A stretch of DNA of 64,000 bases, taken from the NCBI RefSeq assembly GCF_030704535.1, contig NC_081810.1, positions 22,048,501 through 22,112,500 of the forward strand. Reading direction: 5' to 3'. Position 1 is the stretch's first letter; each line of letters opens with the position of its first letter. Below are positions 11,345 to 24,900 of this stretch, piece by piece. Both the position numbers and the translations under genes were made by a program. The notes below the pieces were generated by a model that was given only the letters and a program-made list of their open reading frames with translations, did not search any database and had not been told where the DNA came from. The stretch is from Vitis vinifera (lineage: Eukaryota; Streptophyta; Magnoliopsida; Vitales; Vitaceae).

Positions 11345-14300
11345 ATGGCTGAGATTTCTGCAAAGACGCTCATTCCAGAGACGTTCCAGGGGACGAGGCT
11401 GGACATTGCGGGGCAAATTGGATTGGTGTGGGAGCTGGTGAAGGCGCCATTGATAGTTCCTCTGCTGAGAGTGGCGGTGTATATATGCTTGACCATGTCA
11501 CTGATGCTGTTCGTGGAGAGGCTATACATGGGAATTGTGATCATCCTGGTGAAGATCTTCTGGAAAAAACCAGATAAGCGTTACAAATGGGAGCCCCTGC
11601 GTGAAGACTTGGAGTCCGGTAACTCGAATTTCCCCCATGTGGTCGTGCAAATCCCAATGTACAACGAAAAAGAGGTATCAATCTCCACTCTCACTCTGTC
11701 CTTTCTCACTTCTTCTGCCATCGTTGATTTTCTTATGATTCAGCATTATCGTTTCTTCTTTTCCTTTTTCTTTTTTTTTTTTTGTTTTTTTCTCGCAATT
11801 TTAATGTTGGGTTTCCGGGAAAACTCTAAAGTCGATTGCTTTTTCTGTTCATGGGTGTCTGGGTCAGGTTTACAAGCTCTCCATTGGAGCTGCATGCGGA
11901 CTTTCTTGGCCGGCCGATCGTCTCGTGATCCAAGTCCTCGATGATTCAACAGACCCTGCTATCAAGGTAGATATATAACCCACCCATTTATCCAGGAAAT
12001 AAAAAGAATTCAAAGCAAAAATCTTTTTTTTTTTCTTTCCCCCTGATCGGTGTCTTCTCATTGCTTTTGCGAGAAATCAAAATCCTGTTCAAGAAAGGAC
12101 CTTACAGTGTTAACATTCTCATATTGAGTATTAGTGTCAATCCTTTAATGAAAACGTGGACTGCTTTCTCGGGCATTTGACTTCACGTTTGGCATCTTTC
12201 AATCTCTTAATGACCTGCGATTGTGTTGCTTCCATCTTTCTGTTTTTCTGACACGCTAATTACTTAACACAAATTCCCAAAAAAACACCACCATTTTCCC
12301 TCTCGAAAGGTTGAATTTATATCTGTCTAGTGCTAAATTGGTAATTGGATACTTCCCTGATCAATAATTGTGTCATTTACTCAACACTCTTTCACACATT
12401 ACCAAACTCCACCGCAAAACCATTGAATTCCCCATCTGCGTCTTTGAAAATCACGTATTCATCACATGGGTTTTGTCTCAGAACCTGGTGGAGACGGAAT
12501 GCCAGAGATGGGCAGCCAAAGGCATCAACATAAGGTACCAAATCAGAGAGAACAGAGTGGGGTACAAAGCAGGAGCTCTGAGAGAAGGCCTGAAGCGGAG
12601 CTACGTCAAGCACTGCGAGTACGTGGCCATTTTCGACGCCGACTTCCAGCCGGAGCCCGACTATCTGAAGAGAGCCATCCCCTTCCTCGTCTACAACTCG
12701 GATATTGCTCTTGTTCAAGGTCGCTGGAGATTTGGTAATCACCCCCATTTCCTTAATCTTTGTTCTTAATTGCAGACATTTTCTCACTTGATTAATTATC
12801 TTGGTTAAGTTTCTGACTGTCGGTGCGCTTTGATTCTATTTTTATTGTCATTATTTTATTACGGGGGTAACTTTTTCTAGTTGGTTCTCGTCGGCGGGAT
12901 TTGTTGTAGACGGGGAGGGTGGGGTCCACCTAAAACCCATCAATCACGGGGCTGACTGCCATTGTTGGCCACTCTGATTGTGACACTTGTTTGTCTTCCA
13001 ACCCGTCCATCACGGGTCCACGCCGTGGACCCACACCCAAACACTCACACCCTCACGCACTCTTCCAATGCCCAAACAGTATGATGAGTGTCTTTGTGGC
13101 CTTTGCACTAATCCTAATTAATTATTCAATTTGCCATCTACCAGTCTTTCCTTAATCGTAGAATGAGTCCCCATGAAAGAGATATCTGTATCCGGAATCA
13201 GCTGCCCGGATTGTACTCTAATTTCTAACCACTGCGTCATTTTCCGACGTCAAAATGTCTGCCCCATATCGGGGTAGACTCGTCATTTAGCCAAAAGCAG
13301 AGGGGTTGGTAAATTGTAATTTAATCAGAAGCCCACATGAATGGTACTGGCAAGTGGCAACATGGTCAACCCGCCTGAGATGAGACTGATAAGGAGTACA
13401 AGGGTGGAATAGTAATTTTGGGCTTCTGCTTTTTAATTTCTATACCCAAAACCACGTTCATCAGCCCCCACTGGCACGTGCCTCAAATACAGTCCTCACT
13501 CACCGACACACATATTTTTGGCTTCTTCCTATAATGTATACAAAACCAGCCAACTTTGCCCCCTATGACGTGGCCGCATTATTTTGTGCCACTTCACGAC
13601 AAATGCTAAACGGCTATTTTTTTTCTCCTTAGAATAATGGGGTTGGCCCATGGCAAATGAGAGGTAGCCAACTCACCATCGTCTGGTGGAGCCCCCCATG
13701 CCTTTTCGTATATATGGTTTTTCTTTCATTTATCCTGAGTAAATCCTTTCCAAATTGGACAAAAATTATAATAATAATAATAATAATATTTATGATTGGT
13801 TGATAAATGATACTAAAATGGATTTATACGGGTAATTTTGGCAGTAAATGCGGACGAGTGCTTAATGACAAGGATGCAAGAGATGTCATTGGATTATCAT
13901 TTTACAGTGGAGCAAGAAGTTGGATCAGCTACTCATGCCTTCTTCGGTTTCAATGGTAAATACGTTGGTATTTATTGAACAAATGACAAATACATCCCAT
14001 GATTCTTTGAGAGAAGCTAAGAAATGAAAAATATTAATGGCATGCAGGTACAGCTGGTGTGTGGAGAATTGCAGCTATCAACGAGGCTGGTGGGTGGAAG
14101 GACAGAACAACCGTGGAGGACATGGATCTTGCCGTCCGTGCTAGTCTCAAGGGCTGGAAATTCGTTTATCTTGGTGATCTTCAGGTACATTTAAATAAAT
14201 GTCTTTAAGTTGGGGACCATTTCATTTAAATTGATAGCTTCTTAGTTGATTTAACGGCTTCATCAATAGGTGAAAAGTGAGCTGCCTAGTACTTTCAAGG

Positions 14301-15656
14301 CCTTCCGCTTTCAGCAACACAGGTGGTCCTGTGGTCCAGCCAATTTGTTCAGAAAAATGGTGATGGAGATTGTAAGAAACAAGGTTAGTTTAGTTTATAT
14401 CTTTGTGATAGAAATGTAACTGAGAATGTAATTAAGATAATGGGACTAAGTTGTTAATCGATAATCTTGCAGAAAGTGAGGTTTTGGAAGAAGGTATATG
14501 TGATCTACAGCTTCTTCTTAGTGAGGAAGATCGTGGCCCATATGGTCACCTTTTGCCTTTACTGTGTGGTACTTCCCCTCACCATTTTGATCCCAGAGGT
14601 TGAGATTCCTATTTGGGGGATTGTTTATATCCCCTCCATCATCACCACATTGAATGCAGTTGGAACTCCAAGGTCCACTTCTCCTCTCTCCACCATCTTA
14701 TGTGATTTATTTGGTATCGAAAAGCTCCATAACATATATGTTGTTCCTAAGCTCAATTTCTTAAATTTGCAGGTCAATTCACCTACTGTTCTACTGGATT
14801 CTTTTTGAGAATGTGATGTCTTTCCACCGGACCAAGGCCACTCTTATCGGTCTGCTAGAAGCAGGGAGAGCTAATGAATGGGTTGTCACTGAAAAACTAG
14901 GCGATACTCTCAAGAACAAGGCCAACACCAAAGCAGCAGCCAAGAGACCTCGATTCAAGATCGGAGACAGGTAAAAACTTCCTTAATATCATATCATATC
15001 ATATCATCCTTCAATGGTTGAGTTAAAACATCTTTTGTCACACGTATAATCAAATTTTGTTTGCATGTACAGACTATACTCAAAGTCAATGTTTTCACAA
15101 AGTGGACAAATGGACAAATAAATGGCATATCTTAGGGAATATGCATTTGGCAGTATTGCAACCAAAACCACACCTAAAGTAATAAGACTATCATTGTGTG
15201 GTGGTTGACAATTTGATATCTGCAGAGAGAGAAGTAGAGATTTTACTTCCATCTAATTTTTCTTTGTGGTTTCAGTGGCAAAGAGAGAAAGAATAGTCCA
15301 ACCCACCCCTGATTCCCCTTTTTTATTATCCTCTGAGCACATATGTTAGAAGATTTAGGTTTATCTGAGAATTTTATAACCATTGAAATATTTGGCGGTC
15401 ATCATCATCAACAACTCTAACATCTGCTCAGAATTTATTTTATTGTATTTTTACATGAACTTGAATCTCATTGTTTGTGTGGTTTACTGTGAACAGAATC
15501 AATACCATGGAGCTGGGATTTTCTGCTTTCCTCTTCTTCTGCGCATGCTATGATTTTCTGTATGGGAAGTACTACTTCTATGTGTACCTTTTCCTCCAAA
15601 CCATTACCTACTTCATCGTTGGAATTGGGTACGTGGGGACCATTGTCCCTAGCTAG
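11345..15656 (+). CDS. CSLA9: Glucomannan 4-beta-mannosyltransferase (cellulose synthase-like A, CSLA9 type)
   Basis: A Golgi membrane family 2 glycosyltransferase that builds the (gluco)mannan backbone of the cell wall from GDP-mannose and GDP-glucose. Coding exons: 11345-11674, 11868-11966, 12482-12734, 13845-13955, 14048-14184, 14270-14383, 14473-14672, 14773-14970, 15497-15656. All junctions are GT-AG, total 1602 nt, 533 residues, the usual family length. The N-terminus has a membrane segment ([16 protein letters not shown]). Catalytic motifs are intact: LDDSTD (residues 134-139), DAD (195-197), VEDMD (287-291) and QQHRW (325-329). Exon 7 onward encodes the C-terminal membrane helices. 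The start is the first ATG giving the family N-terminus. Intron 3 (1110 bp) is the longest. CSLA9 is my closest recall within the CSLA family; paralogue assignment is less sure than the family. Confidence 0.95.
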
Positions 15657-16210
15657 TGGAGGTGGCATCCCTCAGTCAGACCACCCCACATGGACATGGA
15701 TTGGCACAAATCCACCTTAGTATTCGTCTTACTGCATCTCTATTTCTCTTCAACAATACATATGTGGGCTTCTGCTAGCAACAGTTGATTGCAAATTACT
15801 ACTATCTTAGCTCTTAAAAACAAAAATAGGTCATTCATCATGTCGTGCAAAAACCAAAAAAAAAAATGAATAAAAAATCCCAAAAAAATTCAAGCCATGA
15901 CTTCCTTGGAACATCTCATGTGATCACTTCGGGAAAAACCGGGGAGATACAACAACAAATGGTGGTAACATGTGAACACATTATAGAGAGTGAAGGAGGA
16001 AGAAGCAGAAACAACATGTGGGTTTAGAGAACAAAATAGATGCTGTTATTTTCTTTGAATAGATTGTTTGTAATTGTGAGATTTTGTATTTCTTGCTTGT
16101 TTGGCCTTCCATTTGTTAGTTCCTTTTTTCTTGGTTTTGAAAGGGAATAAGTTGATGGCAGAGAAAGGTTTAACTTGTAATCAAAGCTTTTATCATTTTA
16201 TAGTCTCTTA
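15657..16210 (+). other. Probable 3' UTR of the CSLA9-type gene
   Basis: Non-coding sequence after the TAG, with T-rich patches near 16050-16130 and a GAATAAG near 16146 that could be a weak polyadenylation signal. The end is uncertain. The 60-codon frame at 15845-16027 has no recognisable features. Confidence 0.4.
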
Positions 16211-18242
16211 TATGTTTCTTTGGCATTAGACTGAACTAGATTTCAAGTCATCATATGGTGAAGAACAACAGTGTTTGGCTACTCATTTTTCCCTTTTCTT
16301 CTGAAATCAACACTCAGCTACTCTTAACTTCCTCTGCAACTTCCATGAGCAAAATTCTTAGATCATTCTTGACAACTTTCACCAATTCTGATTGAAGAAA
16401 GAAACCTGCTTTTATCTAGTGAAATCCATAGACCGTTTAATTCCAAAATTCCCATTTAAACTCTTAACCATTTTGCCAATGAATACCCTGATTCAAAATT
16501 TCACTTCAACCTTTTAATAAACCACATTACACCTAAAACCTGAATCATTATGCCTCTATCTGCATTTGCCTTATGAATTACGCTCAAGAAACCTCCTCTC
16601 ATGATTAGTCATTAAACATATATAGGGGTGCGCATGCATTAGATTCCCAGTGTTGTAATTATCCCTGTAGGTTTATTCTGAGAGGCATCAGATCTCATCA
16701 CCGGAACTCACTGCCTAATGTTAGTAAGCCAAGTGTCCCAAAATATATAGTAGCATAAACCATCATTCTATCTCTCACAGTTTCTTGAGAGAAGGTGGGG
16801 GAGGCCACTGGGGAACATCTTTATGATCACTTTTTTCTGCATTGTCCCAATCATTGAGTTGTACTCTCTCATTTCATCTTAACCCCAGCGTTAGTTTACC
16901 GTGAAAGTTTGCTGTTAATCTTGTCTTTCAAGGGCACTTCTATCATCAAAAGGGGTAACGTTCAAAAAGAATTAAAACAGAAGTACATTGATTATTCTGT
17001 AATGGGAAGTGTCATTATCAGTGCAAATTTTTATCTTTTACTTGTAAGAATGAGTGTGAAAGGGAGTTCACCTCCGAGGATTTTTCCCTTTTTACATGCA
17101 CCAATGTGAGAGAGAAAGCCCTGGACACTTGTATTTTTTATTGTAAGGCCAAGGCATAATTATAAGGTCTATTGAGAGCTCTGGGAAGGCCAACCCTTTT
17201 CTCCTCCTCAATTTCAAAACCCCAAATGATATCAGTGGGTCTGCTCTTAGAATATAATTTTTTTTTAAGTGCATTGAAGAGGAAGGAAACTTCCAAAGCA
17301 AGTAGTTTTGATAGCTAGCTAGGCTTGTTAATAATCTCAAAGAAGATACCATAAAGCAAAAGGGTTTCAGTCTTTCAGTCTTCCAGTCTTCAGAGCAATT
17401 CCAAAACCATTTCCTCCCTTGATGAGAGTCAACTCAACCTCCATCTACACTGAAATATGTTGCTCAATTTAGCTAATAAAAAAAGGCATACAAATTTTAA
17501 AATGATAAAACAAGTATAGGCTGAGATTCCAATTCATTTTTTCTTTTTCTGTCATAATTGTTCATACCATTGCCAACTACTCAATTAATAATGGTGACAT
17601 AGAAAATGGGATATGACATTTTTATAACGAAAATCCACACAATATGTGGTAGGTTGCACTCATGGTTCTTTTCACTTGACAAAGAAAACGATGCTTTTAT
17701 TTATTTGGGAGTAGCCAGGCCAACTGTTGCTCAGAACTTAAATTCCTTCAGTTAGGTGTTGTTTTATCTGGAGTTAGATGGCATTAGGTTTATTTTGTTC
17801 TCTAATAATACTTCCGGTCTCAAAGCAAAACCAGACACACACATGGAGCCACACTGGAAGGCTGACATTATTGAGCTGTTGTAGACACTTGTAGTCACTG
17901 CAGAAGCAGGCCCCACAAACTCCCCTAGATGGGATAAACCAGAATATGCCAAGATACCACAGCCAATGTGGTTTTATATATATGGGGTTTGACAATATTG
18001 TTTACTGACATATCATATAAAGTTTCTTTTTTCAAATCAAGCTAAAGAATTTGCCTTTGAACAACTATTGACCTCCTCCTCCAATTTCCCAAGTTTCCCA
18101 CGTTTCTTTTTTTGACAAAAATTTTCCCCAGAAATCATGCCACTTTCACATGGCACGACATATTATATATACACATATATGTATGCGTCTCCATTGATTA
18201 ATGAGAGGGGTAGGGTCCAAATTCCCAAGCACATGCATGGTC
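16211..18242. other. Intergenic region, no gene recognised
   Basis: Mixed-composition sequence with no frame that looks coding. Short open frames at 16909-17109, 17092-17352 and 17764-17995 have no motifs, no splice-supported extensions and no matching neighbours. Confidence 0.6.
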
Positions 18243-18580
18243 CATATGGATTTGAGTAGACAAAAATCTATTTGATTGAAATAACATTAATTAAAAACAT
18301 AAGCTTTAACGTCTCTGTTGAATAGATTGAAGGCATGTGACAGTGGGAGTGAGAAGTATTTGGGTGGTCCAGAAAGAGAAAAGGAAATGGTGTTGGGAGA
18401 TTATAAATTGCTCATATGAATTTGGGTAGACAGAAATCTATTTGATTGAAATAACATTAATTAAAAACATAAGCTCTAACGTCTCTGTTGAATAGATTGA
18501 AGGCATGTGACAGTGGGAGTGAGAAGTATTTGGGTGGTCCAGAAAGAGAAAAGGAAATGATGTTGGGAGATCATAAATTG
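18243..18580. repeat. 170-bp direct tandem duplication
   Basis: Copy 1 is 18243-18412 and copy 2 is 18413-18580. Both begin 'catatg.atttg.gtagac' and end 'ataaattg'. They differ at only a handful of positions (for example gagtagacaaaaa and gggtagacagaaa), so the duplication is recent compared with the surrounding repeats. It does not overlap a recognised gene. Confidence 0.9.
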
Positions 18581-19743
18581 GTTAGTTGAGGTGTCTTCTC
18601 ATACTGCTGTAATCTGCCTGGCCTTTTGGAGCTAGCCTTGTCTAGTTTCCCATCCAATGCCCCCCATCTTAACACCCATTCATCAAGCTGCACCACCGAC
18701 ACTTGGCTTCTCTTCTCCCATCACCCATGATTCTGGAAACCCTACTCCCACACTGGGCCCATTCTCTGTCGAATATTCCGCACTCCCCACGTTGGATTCT
18801 GTACTATTCCGCAGCAGTGAGCCAATTTTTGGCTGTGCAGCAGCACTTGTATTAAATTAGGTCTGTTTGGGTGTGTTGGAAAAGTAAATTGCTGCAAAAT
18901 ATCTTGGAATTGGGTCTGAGATTTAGTAGATGGGAAAAAGTTTTGTATTTTAAAATCATAATTACTTTTAAACTCGAAATGAAATGGACAACATCTACAC
19001 GATCAAAAACGAGAACAGATTGTTGTAACAAATCCCAGGAAAATGGGATGAAAATATCGATCATGTTTTTGCTTAATGAAATTAATCTACTTCTATATGA
19101 ATGATGATATACTCCTTGACCCAACAACATGGCCTTACTTATTTTCGGGATGTGAAGAAATTTGGTGGAGCATGGATTTGAATATTTGTGTTAGGTATAG
19201 GATGAGGATGACGGACAAGGACATGGGTGATCTGTGGCGACAGTGACTCATCACTGGTGCATACGAATCTTGCATTGTTTTGGAGGTTGATGATGAATTA
19301 CTTCCAAAGACTTGTTTGGTGGAAAGGATAATGCCATATATCTCGTTGGAACCCCAATGATTGGGTGTTGCCTGTTGGCGTGCTTGTCTGGCACTCTCAA
19401 AACATCATGCCTAATCCCATTTTAATCACAATGGATTCAGTCCCTCTAATTTATTCAAAATCTTCCTTAATTGACGTTGTTCCTGAAAATGTTGCTAAAT
19501 TTGATGAACTTGAAATGGGCTGGATCATGATTGATAAGTTTGCCCATGGAAGCCCAAATCTAAGATACTAACAGTCAGGAGTGAGCCATTAAGGCCCAAT
19601 TTCTATTGACCAACGCAAATACTGAGGTTGAACCATAAGGCCCAATTCCAAAAGACCAGCATCAGGCAGCCCACCAAAATCCAAAATGAATGTCAGGAGT
19701 GCGGGTATTGGGCCATGTGCCCAAGAAAAAAAAATAGAAAAAG
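18581..19743. other. Intergenic region, no gene recognised
   Basis: A Pro/Ser/Thr-rich 67-codon frame at 18657-18860 and a 68-codon frame at 19365-19571 show no family signature. The part 19130-19560 has balanced composition and could be a dead gene or transposon piece, but I recognise nothing in it. Confidence 0.5.
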
Positions 19744-19826
19744 TGCTGGCTGTGGGGTTCGAACCCACGCGCACTTATGTGCAGAAGATCTTAAGTCTTC
19801 CCCCTTAACCTCTCGGGCAAACCAGC
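19744..19826 (-). tRNA. trnL-UAA: tRNA-Leu (anticodon UAA)
   Basis: The 83-nt minus-strand sequence folds as a class II tRNA. The acceptor GCTGGTT pairs with AGCCAGC, with discriminator A at 19744. The anticodon arm is GAAGA-CTTAAGA-TCTTC with anticodon TAA at 19791-19793. There is a long variable arm (TGCAC-ATAA-GTGC) and a T arm GTGGG-TTCGAAC-CCCAC. No intron. An A-run on the plus strand at 19725-19743 gives a T-rich Pol III terminator on the minus strand. A TATATAT about 30 nt upstream and CAA about 17 nt upstream fit plant tRNA promoters. It is nuclear-type and lacks the intron of plastid trnL-UAA. Confidence 0.96.
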
Positions 19827-21983
19827 TGAATGGCAAGGAAGTTGAAAGCATCATATATATTCCTTACATTTCTCTCTTTATACGTTGGTGATGGTTTCAT
19901 ACATGGCACTTGTTAGCATAAATCCATTTTGAAACTTGTAAATTCTAATAGGGGTTAAACTAGGGCCCACATGTTTAAATTGCTTATATTTTATTTTCTA
20001 CTTATAGACATTACACCAATTCACTCTTACAACCAACAAAGGAAGTGATTTTGGGTAGGGGTATAAGTAAAATAAATAAAAAATCATCAAAATTAATCAT
20101 ATCAATTCGTTTTTTAATCACTAATGGTTTGATTTGAGAATTTAGAAATCTACTTTCTCAATTCTAGTTTTATTATTTTTTTTAATTAATAAATATCAAA
20201 CTGAATCAATATTTTAAAACTAAAATATAATTATCCAATATTTTGATGATTTTTTTATATTAAATTTTATTAGAGTAATTGAAATTCATTGTTCTTAGAC
20301 TAAATGCATCAATTATATTTTGGTTAAAAAATTAAATATATTTTGAACTTTAAATAGAAGTTGGTTTTAGATAATTTTAAAAACAAATATATTTAAAGGC
20401 CTAAATAATTGTGTCTATTTGTGCATGACCAACAAAGTAGAGTCTGACAAGCCTCTAAAAGTTAAACGGTGATTCGACCTACATAAAGAAATATCCAAAT
20501 GGGTTTTTCGAGTACGCCATTTTGAAGCTTATGTCCAAAGTGGAAGATTTGAGCAAGAAAATGGTTTTTGGAAAGAGTGACAACGTACCTTTCTTACAAC
20601 GAAGAAGGGTTATTTAACCTTACTCAAATGTAACGTCTTCTCAGGTGCCCTAAGTGTGCCTTTGATTATGCATACCGTCTTTAATGCAAATAATTGTCAG
20701 CTCATAATGATTATCATGCCTTCATGAGCTTTGTATTTTGGTCTCATAACAATTGCACCAATCATGACACTTTAATGCCTACCATAGTTAATGCTTGATA
20801 GGCGAGAATGCATAATGTCCAGTTGGTTTTTATACATCTAGTTCTCTTTTGGTACATGGGACGGACGGATGAGGCTACATAGCTTTTTCATTAGCATTCC
20901 TTGCTCTAGACGACACTTGGGAATGATTCTAGACGACTCACAATATCCATACAAATCATCTTTACTGAATCAAACTTATCTAAGTTAAGTTTTGATTTAA
21001 TATAAATCAATTATGTCAATTTGACCAATTTTCCCCCAAAAAATCAATCGAAGCACATCCTTTTACACTTGTAATTTTGGGCCAACTTGGTTTGCAATTT
21101 GCATCACATGATGAAGAAGCACAATTCATTGATGTGATTCCTAAAGAGGCAATGAAGAAGAGAAATCCAACAAAAGACTTTTGAGGCTTGTATCACAAAT
21201 GAATATAATGCAAAATCGCATCTACATTGTCAAATAGATTTAATCAATTGCTAAAATTATTACCAATTTAGGCTATATTTAATGAAATTTAAAATAAAAT
21301 ATTAGAATATTTTAAATTGAAATAAATATTCAATTAATAAAATTGAAAAATATTTGATATCATTTTAAATTTAAATTTGAACATTTAGTGTCTATTTGGG
21401 TAAGCTTTCTATTTTTTGTTCAAAAAAAAAAGACCAATAGTAACTTCTAAATAAATTAGGTTATTAAATAACTTATATCACCTCAATTTTTTTTTATTAA
21501 TTTTTAAGGACAGAAGGTGAGCTTATATTTTGTACCCAAAAATTTCTACTTCCATATATCAATCTAGCATAGGAAAAAATGTAGAAAATAATCATTTTCC
21601 CATGTTTAGATGGTATCAGAAAGGAGATGGGAAAATAAATAAGAAAGAAAGTAATAGAGATGGGCTTGAAGATATATAATTTGCATGTTACAAACACACG
21701 CCATATGAATAAAAGCAGATGATAAGTTAAGTTCATGGGACAACAAAGACTCAGATATGACTAATTGCACAACCAATAACTAGAAAATAAAACTTCCTAA
21801 GACGCCAGAGACGGGGTACAGGAATAGCAAAACGTTAACAAAAATAGTAATTTAAGCCAAAGCTTTCTCCTCTCCTCTCCTCTCCCTCTCTGTTGTGACA
21901 AAACTGAAATACTTGATGCATAATAATCAGCTCATCCTCCTCTACAACCCAACCTCAAATTCGACAGACAGACTTCTTTTGCT
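19827..21983. other. Intergenic region upstream of the tRNA and 3' of the HD2 gene
   Basis: AT-rich sequence with no gene recognised. From about 21880 leftward it probably includes the HD2 3' UTR (minus strand). A CT-rich patch lies at 21866-21892. A segment around 20400-21000 of more balanced composition shows no readable protein. Confidence 0.5.
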
Positions 21984-24900
21984 CTAAGAGGCACCATGCT
22001 TAGCCTTGGAATGGGATTGAAGCGCATTTTCTGAGTTGAATGTCCTGTTATTATTAACAAGACAAAGCATATGAATTATTCAAACAACTTTCCATTGTTT
22101 CTAGAATCAAAAGAAAAGGAGCTTTGTGAGATCAGATGACGAACTTGCTGCAAGATTTGCAAGAGACTTGGCCACCAGATTTTGGGCTCTGCCCCTTGCC
22201 TTTGTCACCGCTAGCAGGAGTTTTCCCCGCCTTCTTGTTAGGATGAGGAGTTGCTGTATGAGCCCCACCCTTCTTACCATCTGCACACCATAAGCAACAC
22301 TCTTTTCAGCATTAACACAAAATTCAAGCCATAGAACATTTTAACAAAAAACATTTTAATTGCTCCATGTCAAGTACTCTCTCAGTTCACATCATAATTT
22401 GTCAAACATCATACAAATCAATTGACCGGCTTTCTGGAATTATTAACCTCTAAGAGTAATCATTTGTTTAGAAAAAAGAAGAATCATGCAAAAAGTCATC
22501 AAATGAACTTGGGAATGCAGGGTGCAGGATATTGACAGACAATTAGCAGACAATCAACAGAATATTGACGAGCAATGAGCAGATAATGAATTCCACCACA
22601 ATAGAATGAATTATGGATAAAACTAAAGGGTAAAAACGGAAGCTGTCAGAGGAGACTCCTACTCTCAATAGATGAATGAGAAATATATCAAAAATTTGAT
22701 AAATTTATTAAAATGCAATATCAGAACAAAGGAGATTTCAAACATATCTCAAATAAGATTTGAAGGCTATTTGGGATATGCTAAAAAATTTAGCAATGGA
22801 TGTCCAACAAGGTAAAAACAATTTTTGGTGGAGAGATGAATAAATAGAAGGATGACAGTTCCCATGCAAATACCAATAAAAACAAAGAGATTAAAAACTT
22901 AGGAGGAAAAATAACATGTTCAGATAGAAATTAACCTCCTGCAGAAATGCTCTCATAAATCACAAAAATGAATAGAAATTACATCATAGGAGAAACCACA
23001 CAAAATCAATATATCAATTACATAACATTTTTTAGGATACAACAATTATATTCCATACGATGCTAGCCACATAGGATACAAGCAGTAGTCAAATAGCTGC
23101 TTATCTGATTTGAGTATTGGTTTCAAATTATGGTAAGGTAAGATGAATACCTTATGAATGGGGCACCTATGCATTCCAAATTTACTCATATTAAATTATT
23201 TAACTAGGGGAAAAAAGCACATATCAGGATAGTGTGGCATAGAAATTATATAGATACACTCATAAAACCATAATTATTCATAGGCCTTGCATCAATAACT
23301 AAAGACAGCTATAAAAACCACAAATTACAAACATTGAAGATCACCTGTCTTTTGAGGTGAAACTAATTTAGCCTTTTTAGCAGGAACAGGTGTTTTTGTG
23401 GCAGATTCAGTTGGCCTCTTTTTTCCTGGTTCAACCTACACAAAGACAAATGCCATGATTATAGGTAGAGCAGGTAACAGAACAAAAAAATGGTTTAACA
23501 TAATACCCAACAGAAGAGATGCAGGTACCTTCTTCTTGGGTGTCTCTTCATCTTCACTCTCTGATCCTTCATCACTACCATCTTCAGCATCACTCATGAT
23601 GTCCTACAACAATAACCAGGCAAATGTCAAACAAATATGTCAATTATTCTCAAACAAACTATATAAATAACAATCAAAGACAACAATTTCTTCTTTTTTT
23701 TTTTTGATGAAAAAAGAAGCAAGACAGGGTTTGGCAAATTCATAATTATCTACCATAAAATTACAAGCTCATTAATAAAAAGGAATATTACTGGTCCTTA
23801 AATGCTGCAGAAGTTGGCACATATAACTCCATTATCAGCCTTCCAATGAATCAGAGGAGCTCATACATATGACACTAATTTATACAAAAACTTGTATCAA
23901 CCACGTAAATTTCAAAAAGCCCCAACTTCTACCGCCTAGAAATATTCCTCAACAGAAAGTAATTGTTGAAGTGATTCTCCGCATAGACACCATACCAAAA
24001 GGCAGTGATTTTTCTGATGAAAACGAATTTTACAGCCAATAATTTTTGCACTTTAGAGACTCTAGAATGATTCTTACGGATGCTCCTTGTCAAACTGGAG
24101 CATGCGAAAACACATCACAACATTTGCTGCTATTTGCAACAACTAGCCACACCAGTAAAGCAAACACCACCATGGAGTTTTCATTTATTTTATGCTGGTT
24201 ACCGTAATAAAACAAAGAAGCATCTGTGCAAACAGTAGCATACCTCATCAGAATCTTCATCAGAATCTTCATCAACCATATCCTCATCACTGTCGTCGTC
24301 ATCATCTTCTTCATCCTTGGCATCTTTAGGTGGCTCTTCAACCTTCACCTTTGCTTTGCCAGCATTAGCATTGGTTGGTACAGCCTTTGCTTGCTCAACC
24401 TTTGGCTCAGGTTTTCCTGAAAAGTAGAAAGGGAAAAGACAAAGGATTAGATGATAAAGTTATCAATTATTAATATTCAATTTAAACAGAGGAATGTCAT
24501 TTACCATTTTCTATGGCGTTAACTGGGAGATCTTCCTCTGAATCAGAATCATCAAATTCTAAAAAACAGGGAGAAGCAAATATGAGCAATTATGTAGAAA
24601 AATGAATTAGAACCTTTAATGATTTTATATATATCTTTTAATACTCACCAGAAAACTCTTCCGTGGCAATGAGAAGACGAAAAATGGTTAAGGAAAATGC
24701 TTCCCGTAGAATAAAGTTGAATAAAAATGATATACAATTGGTAGCATAGATAAAGACGCAAAACCTAAATGACTTAAAAGTACCCATAAAAAAATTGTTT
24801 AAAAAATAAAATCAATGAATAAATTATCTGATATTTACAATTTCAAAATATATTTTTGAGCAGCATGCTTAGGTTCCCTGCACTGCTAAAATTAACCAAA

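Noticed and set aside
10819..11416. Long minus-strand open frames (150 and 149 codons)
   Set aside because: They run antisense through the CT-rich leader and first exon of the CSLA gene; their Ser/Glu/Arg repeats mirror the CT tracts.
22145..22280. HD2 protein ending at the first TGA after CKSCSK, giving a lost zinc finger
   Set aside because: A donor (AA|GTTCGT) just before that stop joins in frame to an exon at 21984-22044 that completes the zinc finger, so the finger is not truncated.
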